Below are positions 23,901 to 53,439 of a stretch of 64,000 nucleotides of DNA, one piece after another. Every line of letters begins with the position of its first letter. Within the stretch, counting starts at the first letter, position 1. Below the pieces are notes generated by a model. That model had not been told where the DNA came from and made no database searches. It saw only the letters and a program-made list of their open reading frames with translations. Both the position numbers and the translations under genes were made by a program. Source of the DNA: Chondrilla cf. caribensis (Eukaryota; Porifera; Demospongiae; Chondrillida; Chondrillidae); assembly GCA_964020155.1 (NCBI GenBank), contig OZ026548.1:2933397-2997396 (forward strand), given 5' to 3'.

Positions 23901-25183
23901 GTATGTAGTAAGATAATTTAATCTCAGGATGATGGTATGATGGTAAGTCCTAGAAGAATGTTGGCTAGTTATTTGTAATACATGGTTACAATACTCGCAA
24001 TTGTAATCGTGATAATTATCACAGATTGTTTCAATTGATTTAATGCCATTTTTATTATAGGTGGTACGTACGTATAATTACCTGTCCAGCAATTATTATG
24101 AAAACTTTGTCAAAAGCTGTACAACAGATGTCCAATGAAATGAAAACGACTCCAAGTCAATGAAAAAATTACTGTACATCAAACACACACACAGACACTC
24201 AATGATGGTGTTTAGAGAATAGCTTCAGTGATAGTAGCCTTAAGGCAGGAATCCCAGGGCTGCATGTGAACTACCTTACATACATACGTTACTACTGTAT
24301 GTCTGTTTCTCACATTAGAAACATTTCAGCCATCTCTTGCAAATGTTTGATAAAGTGGATTAGGTATCGAGGGCGCTATCTAATAGAAATAATGAATGGA
24401 AAGGTAAGATCAGTATTATTGAACCTGGATTGGAATTTATAAAGGGACCAGTGATTCTACATTGTGTACTACATGCATTTGAGTGGAACATGTCTAATAT
24501 GTGGTCACCTATGGGACCTCATCTTGGTTGGATTAGACAGTTGGCTGCATCACTGAGATTAAATTGTACGTACACTGTATGTTAATATATGAGATGTGTA
24601 TTTCTAGGCTCTATCAGGGTGACCACTTCAGACTGGCAACCATCCTAGGGAGGTGGCTGTTTATACAGGTCCACTACGTATGTACGTACATGTCCTCTCT
24701 ACTAAAGGTTGCTTCAAGGCGTCATGATGAGTACTTTTCAGGGAACAAGGCAAGAGGTACGTACGTAGTTACTGTACCTAGACCAAGACACCATGCACCT
24801 GTATGTACAGTATGGACCTGTCCTCCTATCAGCCAACTTGCACTATGAGGTTCCCTTGGATTGCTTTGATGAGAAACAGAAGGATATATTTGTCACAGCA
24901 TTGACAAGGATGTTTTGTAGCACCAACCCTACAGTGAGTTTATTCCTCTCCTGTGTGAAAACACTATTGACTTCCACTCAGCGTAACATGTGCAATATGT
25001 ACGTACCTCATTAGCATTACAACTATGTGATGAGTGTCCTGTTGCCAGAAGCTGTTGTCAAACTTGTTATGGATGTATTTGATATGGAAAAGCCTGAAGT
25101 AAGTCACTGCATGTTGTATGAATACTACTGTATTGTACATTACTTATCTGTTTTACATTGTGTGCTTCTGTATACAGTATTAG
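19982..25183 (+). CDS. Unassigned 12-exon protein of about 388 aa
   Basis: Exons 19982-20050, 21056-21142, 21847-21946, 22554-22711, 22796-22944, 23467-23613, 23723-23854, 24319-24403, 24708-24756, 24833-24933, 25015-25098 and 25178-25183 keep one frame throughout (phases 0,0,1,0,2,2,2,0,1,0,0). The N-terminal part (MAVAVSHEGKLKHKH, EVIQLAYKALRSVFEDEKRG, VRVVFYVRDTPAHCISFTTG) looks globular. The middle is low-complexity and contains QGTLDGLL. The C-terminal part is a compact domain: KWIRYRGRYLIEIMNGK, SRRHDEYFSGNKARANLHYE, VPLDCFDEKQKDIFVTALTR, YVMSVLLPEAVVKLVMDVFD. The C-terminal block has the feel of a conserved nuclear-protein domain, but I cannot name the family. The last exon would contribute only Tyr-stop and is the least certain part. 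Confidence 0.7.
20829..20991. repeat. (CA)n microsatellite
   Basis: CA array of about 160 bp with a few AA/TA interruptions, in the first intron of the plus-strand gene. Confidence 0.97.
21441..21566. repeat. 11-bp minisatellite (GTTACAACCAT)n
   Basis: About 10 units of GTTACAACCAT with minor variants, in the intron between exons 21056-21142 and 21847-21946. The flanks (21245-21375 and 21590-21610) contain related inverse words such as GGTTGTAG and TTGTAACAAGG, suggesting an older, larger repeat. Confidence 0.9.
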
Positions 25184-26650
25184 TTCATATCAAACTGTCC
25201 TAAGTGCAAGCCGGTTGATGGCAAATTATGAATAGTATATTGTTTCCTGATTGGTTTAATACCATTAATTTTGTTGAATAACGTTCATGGAGTTGTCATA
25301 ACAGTGGACCATGTAATGTACCTAAGTATGACTTGCTCAGAAAGTGTCCTGGTTAGTATCATATTCTGGTGAACACACAATATTGTATCATGATGTATTA
25401 GTGTTCAGTTGGGTGTGGTTGGGTGAATTCATCACTAAGACACCTCAATAATTATTATCCACACAGGGGCCTTATTTTTAAGTTCGGATTTGTTTTGGGC
25501 CTGTTGTGGCTAAGGAGAACATATTATCATCAATACAGCCAGCTGATTAGATAAAAAGAATTGAGGAACTAGAATGAAGTTCAATTTTTGCTATGTATGT
25601 CCAAAAGTAAGTGTGACCACTACCAATTTTATACATTCAAAGTTTTCTGATGATCAGAGTATAATTCCATCTTGGGATGTTTGTACTACTCTACTGTCCA
25701 ACTTGTTTAGTAAGTTCCTTGAAGGGAACACCAAATCTGTACTTCTCAGTACTGGTTGACATAGTGTTCATGAGCTAGGGATGAGTGGAGTGTACCCACT
25801 AACCAGGAGTATGTACTAACCCAGGTACTTAACATGTAAGTTACAGTGTATTATTACAATATCATCATTGCAATAATTGTTTGCAATTGTATTAGTATCC
25901 CAGTGGGTGCTCTGCTATTGAACACTTTCTTTGTCTTTATAGACCAGATATATACCAGTAAAGGCATTACTTTTGGTCTCTGTTGCTGCATAGGCTGAGA
26001 AACTCCTTGATGTGACAGAATGAACAGTGCAGTAACAATCCACATGAATGAAAGTGCAGAGTTACTGTCATATGTCCAGTACCTTCAACTCAATAATACG
26101 TAATTCACTATTATTATTACGTTTATCAATGAAATAAATTGATCATAGTCCAAGTTGTGTTTGTTGTCTCTGGCTTATCAACATGATTTGTACTATCCGT
26201 ATTCCAAAGAACTTTTGTATTAACAGTACAGCACTTACATACAATGTTTTGTAGTAAAATAATGTATCATAGTATACAAGAGAATTGAAGGCAATTCATA
26301 GCTTGGTAATATTATGCTGAATATGAATTTTGGTCACATGCATAATATGCACACTCACTGCCACACATGCAGCGCTCAACAAAAGAAAGTTATTGGATGT
26401 TTTACTGTACTTGTATTATAATTGCAACACTTAATTATGTATTAACGATGGATTATATAGAATAAAATAAAACTGAAATAAGATATGTCATCGATAATTA
26501 TCTATTGAAATCAGCAATAACATTGATTGACAATCACATACACCAAAGAAAAGAGAAAGTTTGTATAGTATACGAAATGTACGTATGGTATGAAGCATAC
26601 ACTTACAAAAGGTGAAGTTGCTTTTCTAGAGGTCACCAGCCATAAGCACC
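25184..26650. other. Convergent intergenic spacer
   Basis: About 1.5 kb, AT-rich, between the 3' ends of the unassigned gene and the receptor tyrosine kinase. It contains one copy of the dispersed TTCCTTGAAGGG repeat (25700-25836). No credible coding exon was found on either strand. Confidence 0.6.
25700..25836. repeat. Dispersed repeat, copy A
   Basis: Shares ordered motifs with 31965-32090 (inverted), 51893-52068 and 52241-52390: AGTAAGTTCCTTGAAGGG, CAGTACTGNTTGAC, GAGCTAGGGA and TATGTACTAACCCAGG. Its class is unknown. Confidence 0.75.
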
Positions 26651-41219
<14,569 letters not shown>

Positions 41220-41674
41220 TGTTGAGCGATATCGATCATGCACGTAATACACATCACGTGGTCATTTCCGCCAAAGGATCCGGATATATACCATAGAAAT
41301 CGGATCTGCCTATAATCAGCGAGTAAAATATAATATATATATATACGCTTTTCGATAACTATAAAACTTCATATTAACTTTTGCTGATAGATAATTGCAT
41401 AAGTTTAGTATAATATTACTATATCATGAATAATAACAAGAGAATTAAAAATGATGGATCTAATCAAATGTTACATCTCTTACATCATACAAATAACCAA
41501 GTTAATGTGTGCAATATTGCACAAGGCACAAGGGTACATGCATAAGCCAGGGTTGCACCAGTTCACTAGGCTATACACCCTCAGGTCTTGTACAACATCA
41601 GCTGCATTGTTCACATAACATAGTTATAACTATAACGTAAATATGCCTACACCATAGCAACTGCTTAGTATTGA
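41220..41674. other. Kinase 5' flank and ASH2L 3' flank
   Basis: 455 bp, AT-rich, between the kinase start (41219) and the ASH2L stop codon (41675). Both genes are on the minus strand, so this holds the kinase promoter and the ASH2L 3' UTR/terminator. No further feature was recognised. Confidence 0.55.
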
Positions 41675-44600
41675 TTACTTATCTAACAGTGGTCTACGGG
41701 TTACATGGAATAACATTTCTGCCATTGTTTGCTCAACTGCCATCTTAACCCCACAGCTGGACACCTGAAAGTAATGGCACAAATACATATTATGTGCATG
41801 GAGTATGCATCACCCTTGAAGTATTCCAACTGATCACTTACAGGCTTGCAATTGGAGACTGGAGGTAAAAACTTGAAATTTGGTCCAAAGTTGACCGAAA
41901 CCTTATCAGGATAGTTGAAGTGCACAAATGATAATATATACATGCATGACTTATTTGTACAGTATATGGAGATAATACAAAAAGTGTACATACCTTAGCA
42001 TTTTTATAGAGAGAAATTGTTGGATAGTAAGTACCACTGTAAATGTCACTGAAGGCTGTACCCTGGTGGTTGCAAGGGGAGGTAGGTCAAATAAACATTA
42101 CTAACAAACATGGCGTACACACACTTCACAAACCTTGCATTCTCCATTTTTATAAAATGCAATCTACAACAGCAAGAGCACAATTAAAAAGTGAAAACAA
42201 GCAAATATCAGGGACACAGCACACCAAATGTAAACAACTAAGCTAACCAACCTTACTTCCTTTACTGCACTGAAGATGCTAATAAGAAAAAATACGACTG
42301 ACTCATACACTATCCTTTCCAACACAGCTATGTGCAACTATATTATAATATGTACATACTGACCTGTTCAGCTTCGGCTACTGGAGTATCTTTGTGTTCA
42401 AAATAAAAGAAACTCTTGAATTTAATCAATGCTTCATCTTTGTGCGTAATGGGCAATGCGCAGGTACGTGTGTCTGAAGAAAAATACAATGCAGATAAGA
42501 GATACAACTGAGCCCATGTAATGTGTACACCCTTCAGGACAGGAAGGTGCACTGTGCTGACATTTCAGGAGTACTCCATTAAAACCAATTGCAATAATAA
42601 TGATCATACGTGCAATATGGACACCAATGTGCATCATAGCGAGTTGATGGATAAGAAGGAAGTGGTTCGTAATACATACGTATACAATCGAGTGATATTC
42701 TGTACAGCACACTTTACATTAACTACTCAGCCCAATTTCCTGTCACCTACAACATCACAAGTTCAGCAATATTAACGATGCAGAGAACCATCCCATAATA
42801 AAAGCTCGTTATGTCCCTCCCAAGTGAGATGTACAGCTTCAGTCACGCTAGGAGGGGCATAACTAATTCAGTGTAGGTTTATTAACACAAGCAGTTATTA
42901 AATTCTTAATCTTCTGTCTCAGAGTCAATCCAAAGTATTGTGGGTGTGTTGATAAATTACAAGCCCGTGTGAAGTAATGCAGTCTCTTTCCCAGACCCAT
43001 AAGCACCCCCTGCTAGAAGTGGGTCCAGTGACAATAGGACAATTTATTTGGCTCTATGACGCAATATCACCCAATGACAGGGTGGATGTTTGATGAATGG
43101 CTTATCTACTTTAACCTTTGAAAAAGTCAACTTTAGCATTGGTATACTGAAGTATAATGACTGACAGCCATTTAGTTGGACACATCATAGCTGTATTGCA
43201 GCACTGTGCTCCACTATGGCTATTCTTCAATTTAGCGACAATGAAAGCGATTATAGTGTCTATAATACATTGAATCTTTAAAACATACAGGAATGTTTAC
43301 TCAAGTACACTAGTGGTTGTTGGCAATACAGGTTAGTAGGGTGTCGACATTGAAGTCGTTCTACATTAGCAGAATATGACAAGTGGCACACAGCAAATAC
43401 AATGGGCTGCTGAAGTTAATTCATTTCATTGGTGGTGAGTTGGGCACAATAGAAGGCTGCATCAGTACATCAATAACACATGTTACAAGTTTCTATGAAA
43501 CAACCTTACCCATTGAAGGCAAGTGAATAAGCACACCAAGTGTATCCCCTTTGGTAAATCCTTCATCAGAAAAATGTTTTCCTCTACTGTGGTGGAAAAC
43601 TGTTCCTTTTTTGCTCCTCCACGAATAGCTGAATTTATCAAACCCACAGGGGGCTTGAAGGTTACCTGAAATAAAACATGCATATAAAAATGATACTACA
43701 ACACCATTACATACGTATGTAAAAACCTATTACTTTAGCATGTACACAACGATATTAAAGGGTCACTTTCTATTAAAGGGAATAGTGATCACACTAAATC
43801 CAAGTCATGGGACATCTTTTTCACTATTTTTAAATGACAACTAAAAATAAGTGATTTGGACACATTTGCAATAGTGAAGATGTCTAGTTCGGAGAAAACA
43901 GCAAATAAAGTCTGTCTATATACTATATAGTCAAGAAATACGTACCCCTAGCAAGGGCACCCACAGTGTATACGCACAGTACAACAGTGCGTACCAAATT
44001 TCAATAAGGTCTTTGAAAAATCCCTTGTAGATAGCTCTGTGTCCAGACGAATAGCAGGACAGGCCTTATTTAAGTTGAATACATCTGTAATCATAATATT
44101 TCTGCTATTAAATATAGAATTAATCGAAAACTAACAATTTGCTCCTGAATTGATCACTACTACCAGTCTAGCACTGAGCTTTTGCAAACCTCGATCGCAC
44201 TACAATTGCGGCCATTTTGTGATTGCACAATGCTTGTGAACATGTGCATACTAAATTGTAAAATCCTGCGGGCGCCCATGCCTAGCCCCTACTACCTTAC
44301 AACCCACTTGTTATACCATCCTTGGCAACCCTTTGGTGTATTACATAGATACATTGGGGAAAACAGACACACCAATAATATATATCAGATAATAGTACTT
44401 CCACTTCATACCATTGCAGAGACTAACATAAGCTAGGTACTTATGTCTATACTGTACAACCCAGGGAGACTACAACTGAAGTAACATGAAACAAACACAG
44501 CCTAGCTCACCATAAACTTGAGCCCATCCCAGTCTCACAGCACAATCAGGTTGGGGAATATCCTTGATATATACTTCAAAATACCAGGTACCTTTTGAAA

Positions 44601-47600
44601 CACCTTGTACCAACAGGAGAATACAACAGAGACCATGTGAGATGAACAACCTAGCCACATACGTATCACCCCATACGTACCATGTGTAGCCCTGATCATA
44701 CGGTAACCTTTATAACCAGTTACACTCAACCTGTCTTCACTGACTTTCAATTGTGGCGCTACAAGCAAACAACAAGAAATGTACTAAGCAGGTCTGCATA
44801 ATAAGCATACATAGAATACATAATGATCACATTATCCAATTGATTGATAGTGTTGAACAATACAACTATAAACAGTACACAAACAATAGCAAGTACAATT
44901 GGTTTGAAGATGCACAGAACACATAGAAATATTGAATGGTATTATTTTGATACTGCAATGAGTATATACATAATATATGTACGTATGTATAGTGAAACCC
45001 CTCTAAACCGAACACCCCTGGGACAAATGAATATATTCGCTTTAGAGGGGTTTTCAGATTAGTGAGGTTCCACATATTTCGCAGATAGCAAACATTGCAT
45101 TATTAAAATTGTTGTAATACATCAACATACAATGGCTAGAAGTAGAATAGTATAGCCAATACAAACATGCGAGAAAAAAGGAACAGAACTCATGTGAAAT
45201 TATTGACAATTTTTACAATTCTACACTTCTTTGCTTTGGAGTTGGTTCTGACATGAGCAATAACACTAACATTCACACTTTGACAGCTGGAGATTCCGCG
45301 TTCGGTTTACAAAGGTTGATTTATACACTAAATTGGGTTTTGGGACCCAAACTTCCATTTGGTTTCCGGAATACAGAGTTTCCGGTTTAGAAAGGTTGTT
45401 TTGTATTACATGTAATAGGAAATAATTCAGGACTTGAGAAAATGTTCAATTTAAAGAGAATTCCAGATTACTAAGGGTTCGAATTAGAGAGGTTTCACTG
45501 TATATACATATTAGAGGATGTGTATAGGTTACACAGTGGGAACAGAAGGCTTAGTGATTCAAACACCTGAGGGTGGAGGATTTCCAAGCTAATGTGAACA
45601 CATAAATTTGATCAACTTGTTACAGAGAACGTGCACACCTCGTGGATGCTAGTGAGGTGTATTAGTGCATTATACACTTGATCACATCAAAAAAAACGCC
45701 CCCGCATCATGGTACAATTGCAATCCCAATAGATTATACCCATCACCAAACCATAACCACCTTGAATATTTCAAATTAAAAATATCTGTGGCTAGGGAAT
45801 TGGCATCCCCTGGACTAAACTGAAATAATTATTATTTAATAATGTCAAGTAGTACACTCTACATGTACGTACCTCTGTCATTGAGTGACAGTAACACTTG
45901 GTCATGAACTACTGGTCTGTATAATTCCGATGGAATAGGCTTGCCAGCCAGATCTTCAGGATCAAAATCCATGGTCGCATGAGGGTCTTGTTCAGAAAAG
46001 ATGTATCGAAAACCATCCTTGGATTGAAAAAGTGTCATGGGTAGACAAGTGGAAGCTGAATAGTTCTGATTATACACAAAACTTTACGTACTTTGTTGAA
46101 AGGGTGGTCAGTTGGGTACCGACGGCTGAGCAATTTGGCAAACAAGTCGTCATTGGTCTTCCCTTTCTTAGCTGGAGGTCCCTCGCCAGTCACATCACTG
46201 CTTTTACTCTTTGCTGGACCCTTGGCAACCACAGGCTTGCTTTGGTAGCGTTTGGGACCAACAGTTGACAGGTCCTACAGGACAGGTGGATTCAAACACA
46301 TACTAACCATCATACAGCCAGAGATACCTGGATGACAAACCTGATCAACCAATCCGAAAAATGGAGAATGACTGTCAATGTCACTACAGCAAAATATTCG
46401 CTGCTCTGAAGTCTGTGATGAAGGAACAACAGATAAGAGTTTTAGGGAGAAACATTCATATCAAATGGCCGGGTAATAATTCGGCTTACTAATTTAGAAT
46501 ACAGCTTTTGTTTCCAGGTAGCAGATCTTGAACGGTGAGTACATATTATATCCCACTTTCCCTCGATGAATGGAATGATTTCCTTCAAAACAAAGAACAT
46601 GAGATATGTAATGTATTTGTGTCCAATCATAACTTACTGCAGATATTGCTCACCGTATCAGCTGAGAAGTATACTTTATCAAGATTTTTACCTTTTGCTG
46701 AAGCAGTGAGGTTGGCAATTGCTGTGATTGCAATCTGGAGAAAACCTGAACAAAAAGAGATCATGTAAATTGGCCAATAAAACCCAAACTGTAGAGGTAA
46801 CTTATGAATGTTTTCCACATACAGTTATGTCATGATGACAGTATTATAGTAGTGTAGTACATAAAACCATACAGTAGATTAAGGAGCTGAATGATCCAGT
46901 GCACTTGGTAGATGGATACAGTCGTAAAATCATTGATGACTAGAAGTGCACAAATGTATACCCAGTTCATCTTTATTAAGAAACCTCATGAAGTTATTGC
47001 ATCAGCTTAATGCATACACATACACATACATACATGTAATAGTTGTACCCCGCTTTTGGTCGGTACATGGGAAATGTACTGAGCGGATATCAGTTAATTA
47101 ACCGAGGGCGCAGCCCGAGGTTAATTAACTGATATCGGCTCAGTACATTCCCATGTACCGACCAAAAGCGGGGTACAACTATTATGTATCCCGTTCGATA
47201 GCACGATTACGAGTAGCGGAGATGGATTTCGTTCACGACATCGAAAAAGACGATTTTCTGAAAGAGCTGGAGGTGGCTATCAACCAATTCAGATGGCTTC
47301 TTGGCCGCCCGTACTTCCCGAACCAACGAGCGTCAGGACAGCTTTTCGAACGAACGAGGAAAATGGCCGAATCCACGAGCCTTGGAATATTTACCGAGCG
47401 AACCAAGAAACTCATCGAACCAACGATTTTCAGAGTATTTACCGAACGAACAAAGAAACTTGCCGAACCAACGAGTTTCAGAGTATTTACTGAACGAACG
47501 AGGAAACTTGCCGAACCAACGAGGCTTAGAATACTTACCAAACGAACGAAGCAACGGTTGTGGCTTCTTCTAATAGAAAATCCGAGAAACAACCTTTTTT

Positions 47601-48558
47601 AAACCCCGTTGAGAACGTCGAAGAATGGCTCGAGCCAAGAATACAGCCGAGAATACACAATGGGCACATAACAATGGCTGTTGATTAATTAATACCAGTC
47701 ACTTAAAAACCGGGGTACAGCACTAATAGGGTCAGTGTTGTACCCCAGTACATCGCGAATGTACTCCAGTCGCTCCCTTTGATCTTAAGTGACAATATCA
47801 CCAATCGGGATACATATACATTTACAACACACAACACATACATTTACAACAGAAATGAGGTCAAATTCGAGGTATCATACTTGCAGTTTTCTTAGCTATT
47901 ACTTCCTCTCCACAGCAGTCACCAGTAAACTCATAATTGCACATATATGGTATGTAGTCACTGTAGAGCAGGAAATTATTCAATCAGTATACTACACACA
48001 CTCAGATTAAATATACCATAGGCATGAAAGAAGTAACCACAATAGTAATTGTTGTATCACACAATGAAAGAATCAACAACACAGGTTTTTGATTCAATTA
48101 TACATCCTTTAAAATCTCTGATTCAATGTTATGTCACTACTATTACTACCTACAGGAGTGTCTCGTGATGAAAGTAGAATAGAGTATCTAAGGTTGAACA
48201 TGGACACAATACCAAATGCTTGTCAATAATAAATGTCAAATCCCATGTTTCAGTCTTCTACATTGAGTACACTGGTTCTAGCTAATCTACAAATCCTTTT
48301 TTGAATAAACATCGACCTCTAATTTTAGGAGCACCTATATTATTTATGGTAGGAAGTTAGAGTGTACAGACGTTGTCAAGAGTCTACAGATAACTAATCA
48401 AGCAAATTGGCTGAAACGTAGAAATTACAAATGACTAGATCACTATAACTTACTACATTCAGTTCTTACCTGAGATCCACAGATACTTCGCGTGCATCGT
48501 ACCACCTCCCGCAGTTGAAACACTGTACTCGTAAATTCGAATAGACTTGTTCCTCCAT
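41675..48558 (-). CDS. ASH2L: ASH2L, core subunit of SET1/MLL histone H3K4 methyltransferase complexes
   Basis: Fifteen exons on the minus strand: 48470-48558, 47881-47960, 46675-46745, 46490-46582, 46341-46412, 46092-46274, 45873-46017, 44681-44758, 44511-44603, 43510-43665, 42364-42473, 42134-42163, 41994-42062, 41842-41901, 41675-41764, giving 472 aa. The N-terminal Cys-containing and winged-helix region is [50 protein letters not shown] lysine-rich linker follows, then [18 protein letters not shown] and a split SPRY domain ([93 protein letters not shown]). The C-terminal amphipathic [13 protein letters not shown] corresponds to the DPY30-binding helix. The order matches human ASH2L throughout, with shorter loops (for example before IAFYKNG). 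It acts in the nucleus with WDR5, RBBP5 and DPY30. Confidence 0.95.
42808..42863. repeat. Short inverted repeat
   Basis: GTTATGTCCCTCC pairs with GGAGGGGCATAAC (12 of 13) across 30 bp. Intronic in ASH2L. Confidence 0.55.
44990..45502. mobile_element. pogo-like non-autonomous element, about 510 bp
   Basis: The left end TAGTGAAACCCCTCTAAACC and the right end AGAGAGGTTTCACTGTA are inverted, with TA borders. Internal GGTTTAGAAAGGTTG/TTTACAAAGGTTG words repeat the TIR theme. It is related to the TIRs at 19262-19440. Intronic in ASH2L; no intact transposase was seen. Confidence 0.75.
45538..45580. repeat. Half copy of the hairpin family at 63717-63791
   Basis: GGGAACAGAAGGCTTAGTGA followed by ACACCTGAGGGTGGAGGA matches the left arm and (inverted) core of the hairpin at 63717-63791. 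It lies in an ASH2L intron just 3' of the pogo-like element. Confidence 0.65.
47038..47770. mobile_element. Composite element: 146-bp near-perfect palindrome plus tandem-repeat ORF
   Basis: 47038-47183 is a long palindrome with arms of about 68 bp (AATAGTTGTACCCCGCTTTT and its complement, one indel) around GAGGGCGCAGCCCGAGG. An open frame follows from 47153 to 47602. Its first part, [32 protein letters not shown], is protein-like. It then runs into four 48-bp units encoding [20 protein letters not shown] 16-residue repeats. The segment ends with GGGGTACAGCAC...GTGTTGTACCCC inverted words near 47708-47745 that echo the palindrome end. It is inserted in the ASH2L intron between exons 47881-47960 and 46675-46745. 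It could be a transposon with a degenerate transposase start; the family is not identified. Confidence 0.55.
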
Positions 48559-48721
48559 GTTCCGAGCCTTACGCGGTGGGACTACGAAATGACAAAATTT
48601 GACGTCACTCACTTTACTCATCGACCACGTGTTCTAAGACAGCCAGAGTAGAAAAGGGTAGGTTAAGATTCTGTTTGATTGTTAATCTAGCGTTGAAGAG
48701 CGTTATCTTTGCCTCACACAG
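48559..48721. promoter_or_regulatory. Bidirectional promoter region of ASH2L and RPLP2
   Basis: 163 bp separate the divergent start codons. No TATA box was seen; the sequence is relatively GC-rich near ASH2L. The segment just before the RPLP2 ATG (TCTTTGCCTCACACAG) is pyrimidine-rich and could be the leader start or a splice acceptor. Confidence 0.55.
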
Positions 48722-49844
48722 ATGAGGTACGTCGCTGCTTACCTGCTGGCCACTTTAGGTGGAAAGCAAAATCCTTCAAAGGATGATATTGAGAAAATAC
48801 TAGAAAGTGTCGGAGTAGAAGTAGACGCCGAGAGGCTAGAGAAGGTTATACAGGAACTAGATGGGAAGAGTATTGACGAGGTGTGTGTATTTCTAGTTTT
48901 TCTTACGGAATGATTGAATGTTACAACATTTCACTGACGGAATGCCTCCATTTATTGACTTACTTGTGGGTGTGAGTTATTTGTTCACTTAAGAGCTTTT
49001 CACCATAAATACAGTTAGTAGTATTGGTAGTATTGATAATTTAAGCCTCTGGGGACAATGGAATATATTCTAGTCGTTCGAAATTCGATTTACCAGAGAT
49101 CAATATTCCAAAAGTACGTGATTACTGGGATATGCTAGCCAATAGTTATTTGACATGTATGCAAATTAAGACCAAGCAAGTCTGACTTGAGCGGACTCTG
49201 CCTTAACTTCAACAGATGTAAGAGAAATAGAACTTTGCCATTGTTATTGATAGATTGCTGTACTTGTGTATTAATGCAGAACACCGATCAAAATCAATGA
49301 AAGTAGATCTTTTAGAAATGTGAAGATGCATAGATTTGTAATTCACAATGTTCTCATTGGCTGTGAAGATGATGTTTGTTTTCCTACATACTCAGAAAAA
49401 TCCTGTTCCAAACATGTACCTAACTATAAATTAGCAAAAGTTAAAACAATGTATCAGATTTTTCTCACTTGTGTAAGGTGTAAGGCTTTTCTACTCTCGT
49501 TATCACCAATAGCCTTCAGTGAGTAATGCTCAGTTCACTAGTTGTATATGTCAAACAAAGCTGACCATCATGAACCCTCCCACACTCACCCGTATTGTGC
49601 TTAGTACTTATGTATGATGTAAATCACTACATATACTATAATAGTGTGATTTGTTTTACAGGTTATAGCTGAGGGAAGATCAAAGTTAGCTTCTGTTCCA
49701 AGTGGTGGTTCAGTTGCTGTAGCAAGTGGAGGTTCAGGAGAGACAAAAGGTGAAGAGAAGGAAGATAAGCAAGAGGAGAAGAAAAAGGAAGAAGAACCTG
49801 AAGAAGAATCTGATGATGACATGGGTTTTGGCCTTTTTGATTAA
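48722..49844 (+). CDS. RPLP2: 60S acidic ribosomal protein P2
   Basis: Two exons, 48722-48880 and 49662-49844, giving 113 aa, the normal length. It begins [20 protein letters not shown] and contains [19 protein letters not shown] and [20 protein letters not shown], a Gly/Ser/Ala hinge, a long Glu/Lys-rich tail and the invariant C-terminus [13 protein letters not shown]2 forms the ribosomal stalk with P0 and P1 and recruits translation factors; the acidic tail binds elongation factors. It is divergent from ASH2L. The intron is 781 bp; I did not detect a clear snoRNA in it but could not fold it. Confidence 0.98.
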
Positions 49845-50208
49845 TGTTTCATAATAGAACACAATTGAGACTTCAGTTAATTATCCAATAGTGTGCAGAC
49901 ATGTATTCATATCATGCATGGGAATTGTCGATTCCTATATATTTCAACATTAACCGTAGGAATTGATTATAACAATATGGCCATGTACCCATAGCTTCTA
50001 ATTAATAATATTATATATACATAATATACAATATAAGTTATTCAATATACAATTTAGTATATATATTTTGCTTCTCATGGCATTTATGAATACATTAATT
50101 TATAGTTTAAAACTTATAATTGACTACATAAATATGAATTTTGATGTTAATATTGCTAGAAAATTTAATACTGAAATTCAAATAATTTCTCTTGCGTCTT
50201 TAGTAAGA
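49845..50208. other. Convergent spacer between RPLP2 and AKR7 copy 1
   Basis: 364 bp, AT-rich. It holds the 3' UTR and polyadenylation region of both convergent genes. No other coding signal. Confidence 0.6.

Positions 50209-53439
<3,231 letters not shown>

Noticed and set aside
42245..42285. Possible micro-exon of ASH2L before the IAFYKNG exon
   Set aside because: Any donor there gives a phase that breaks the next exon; direct joining of 42364-42473 to 42134-42163 stays in frame and agrees with ASH2L.
47233..47592. Minus-strand frames through the 48-bp repeats
   Set aside because: The repeat unit is a multiple of three without stops in several frames, so antisense frames are automatic; only the plus frame has a non-repeat protein-like start.
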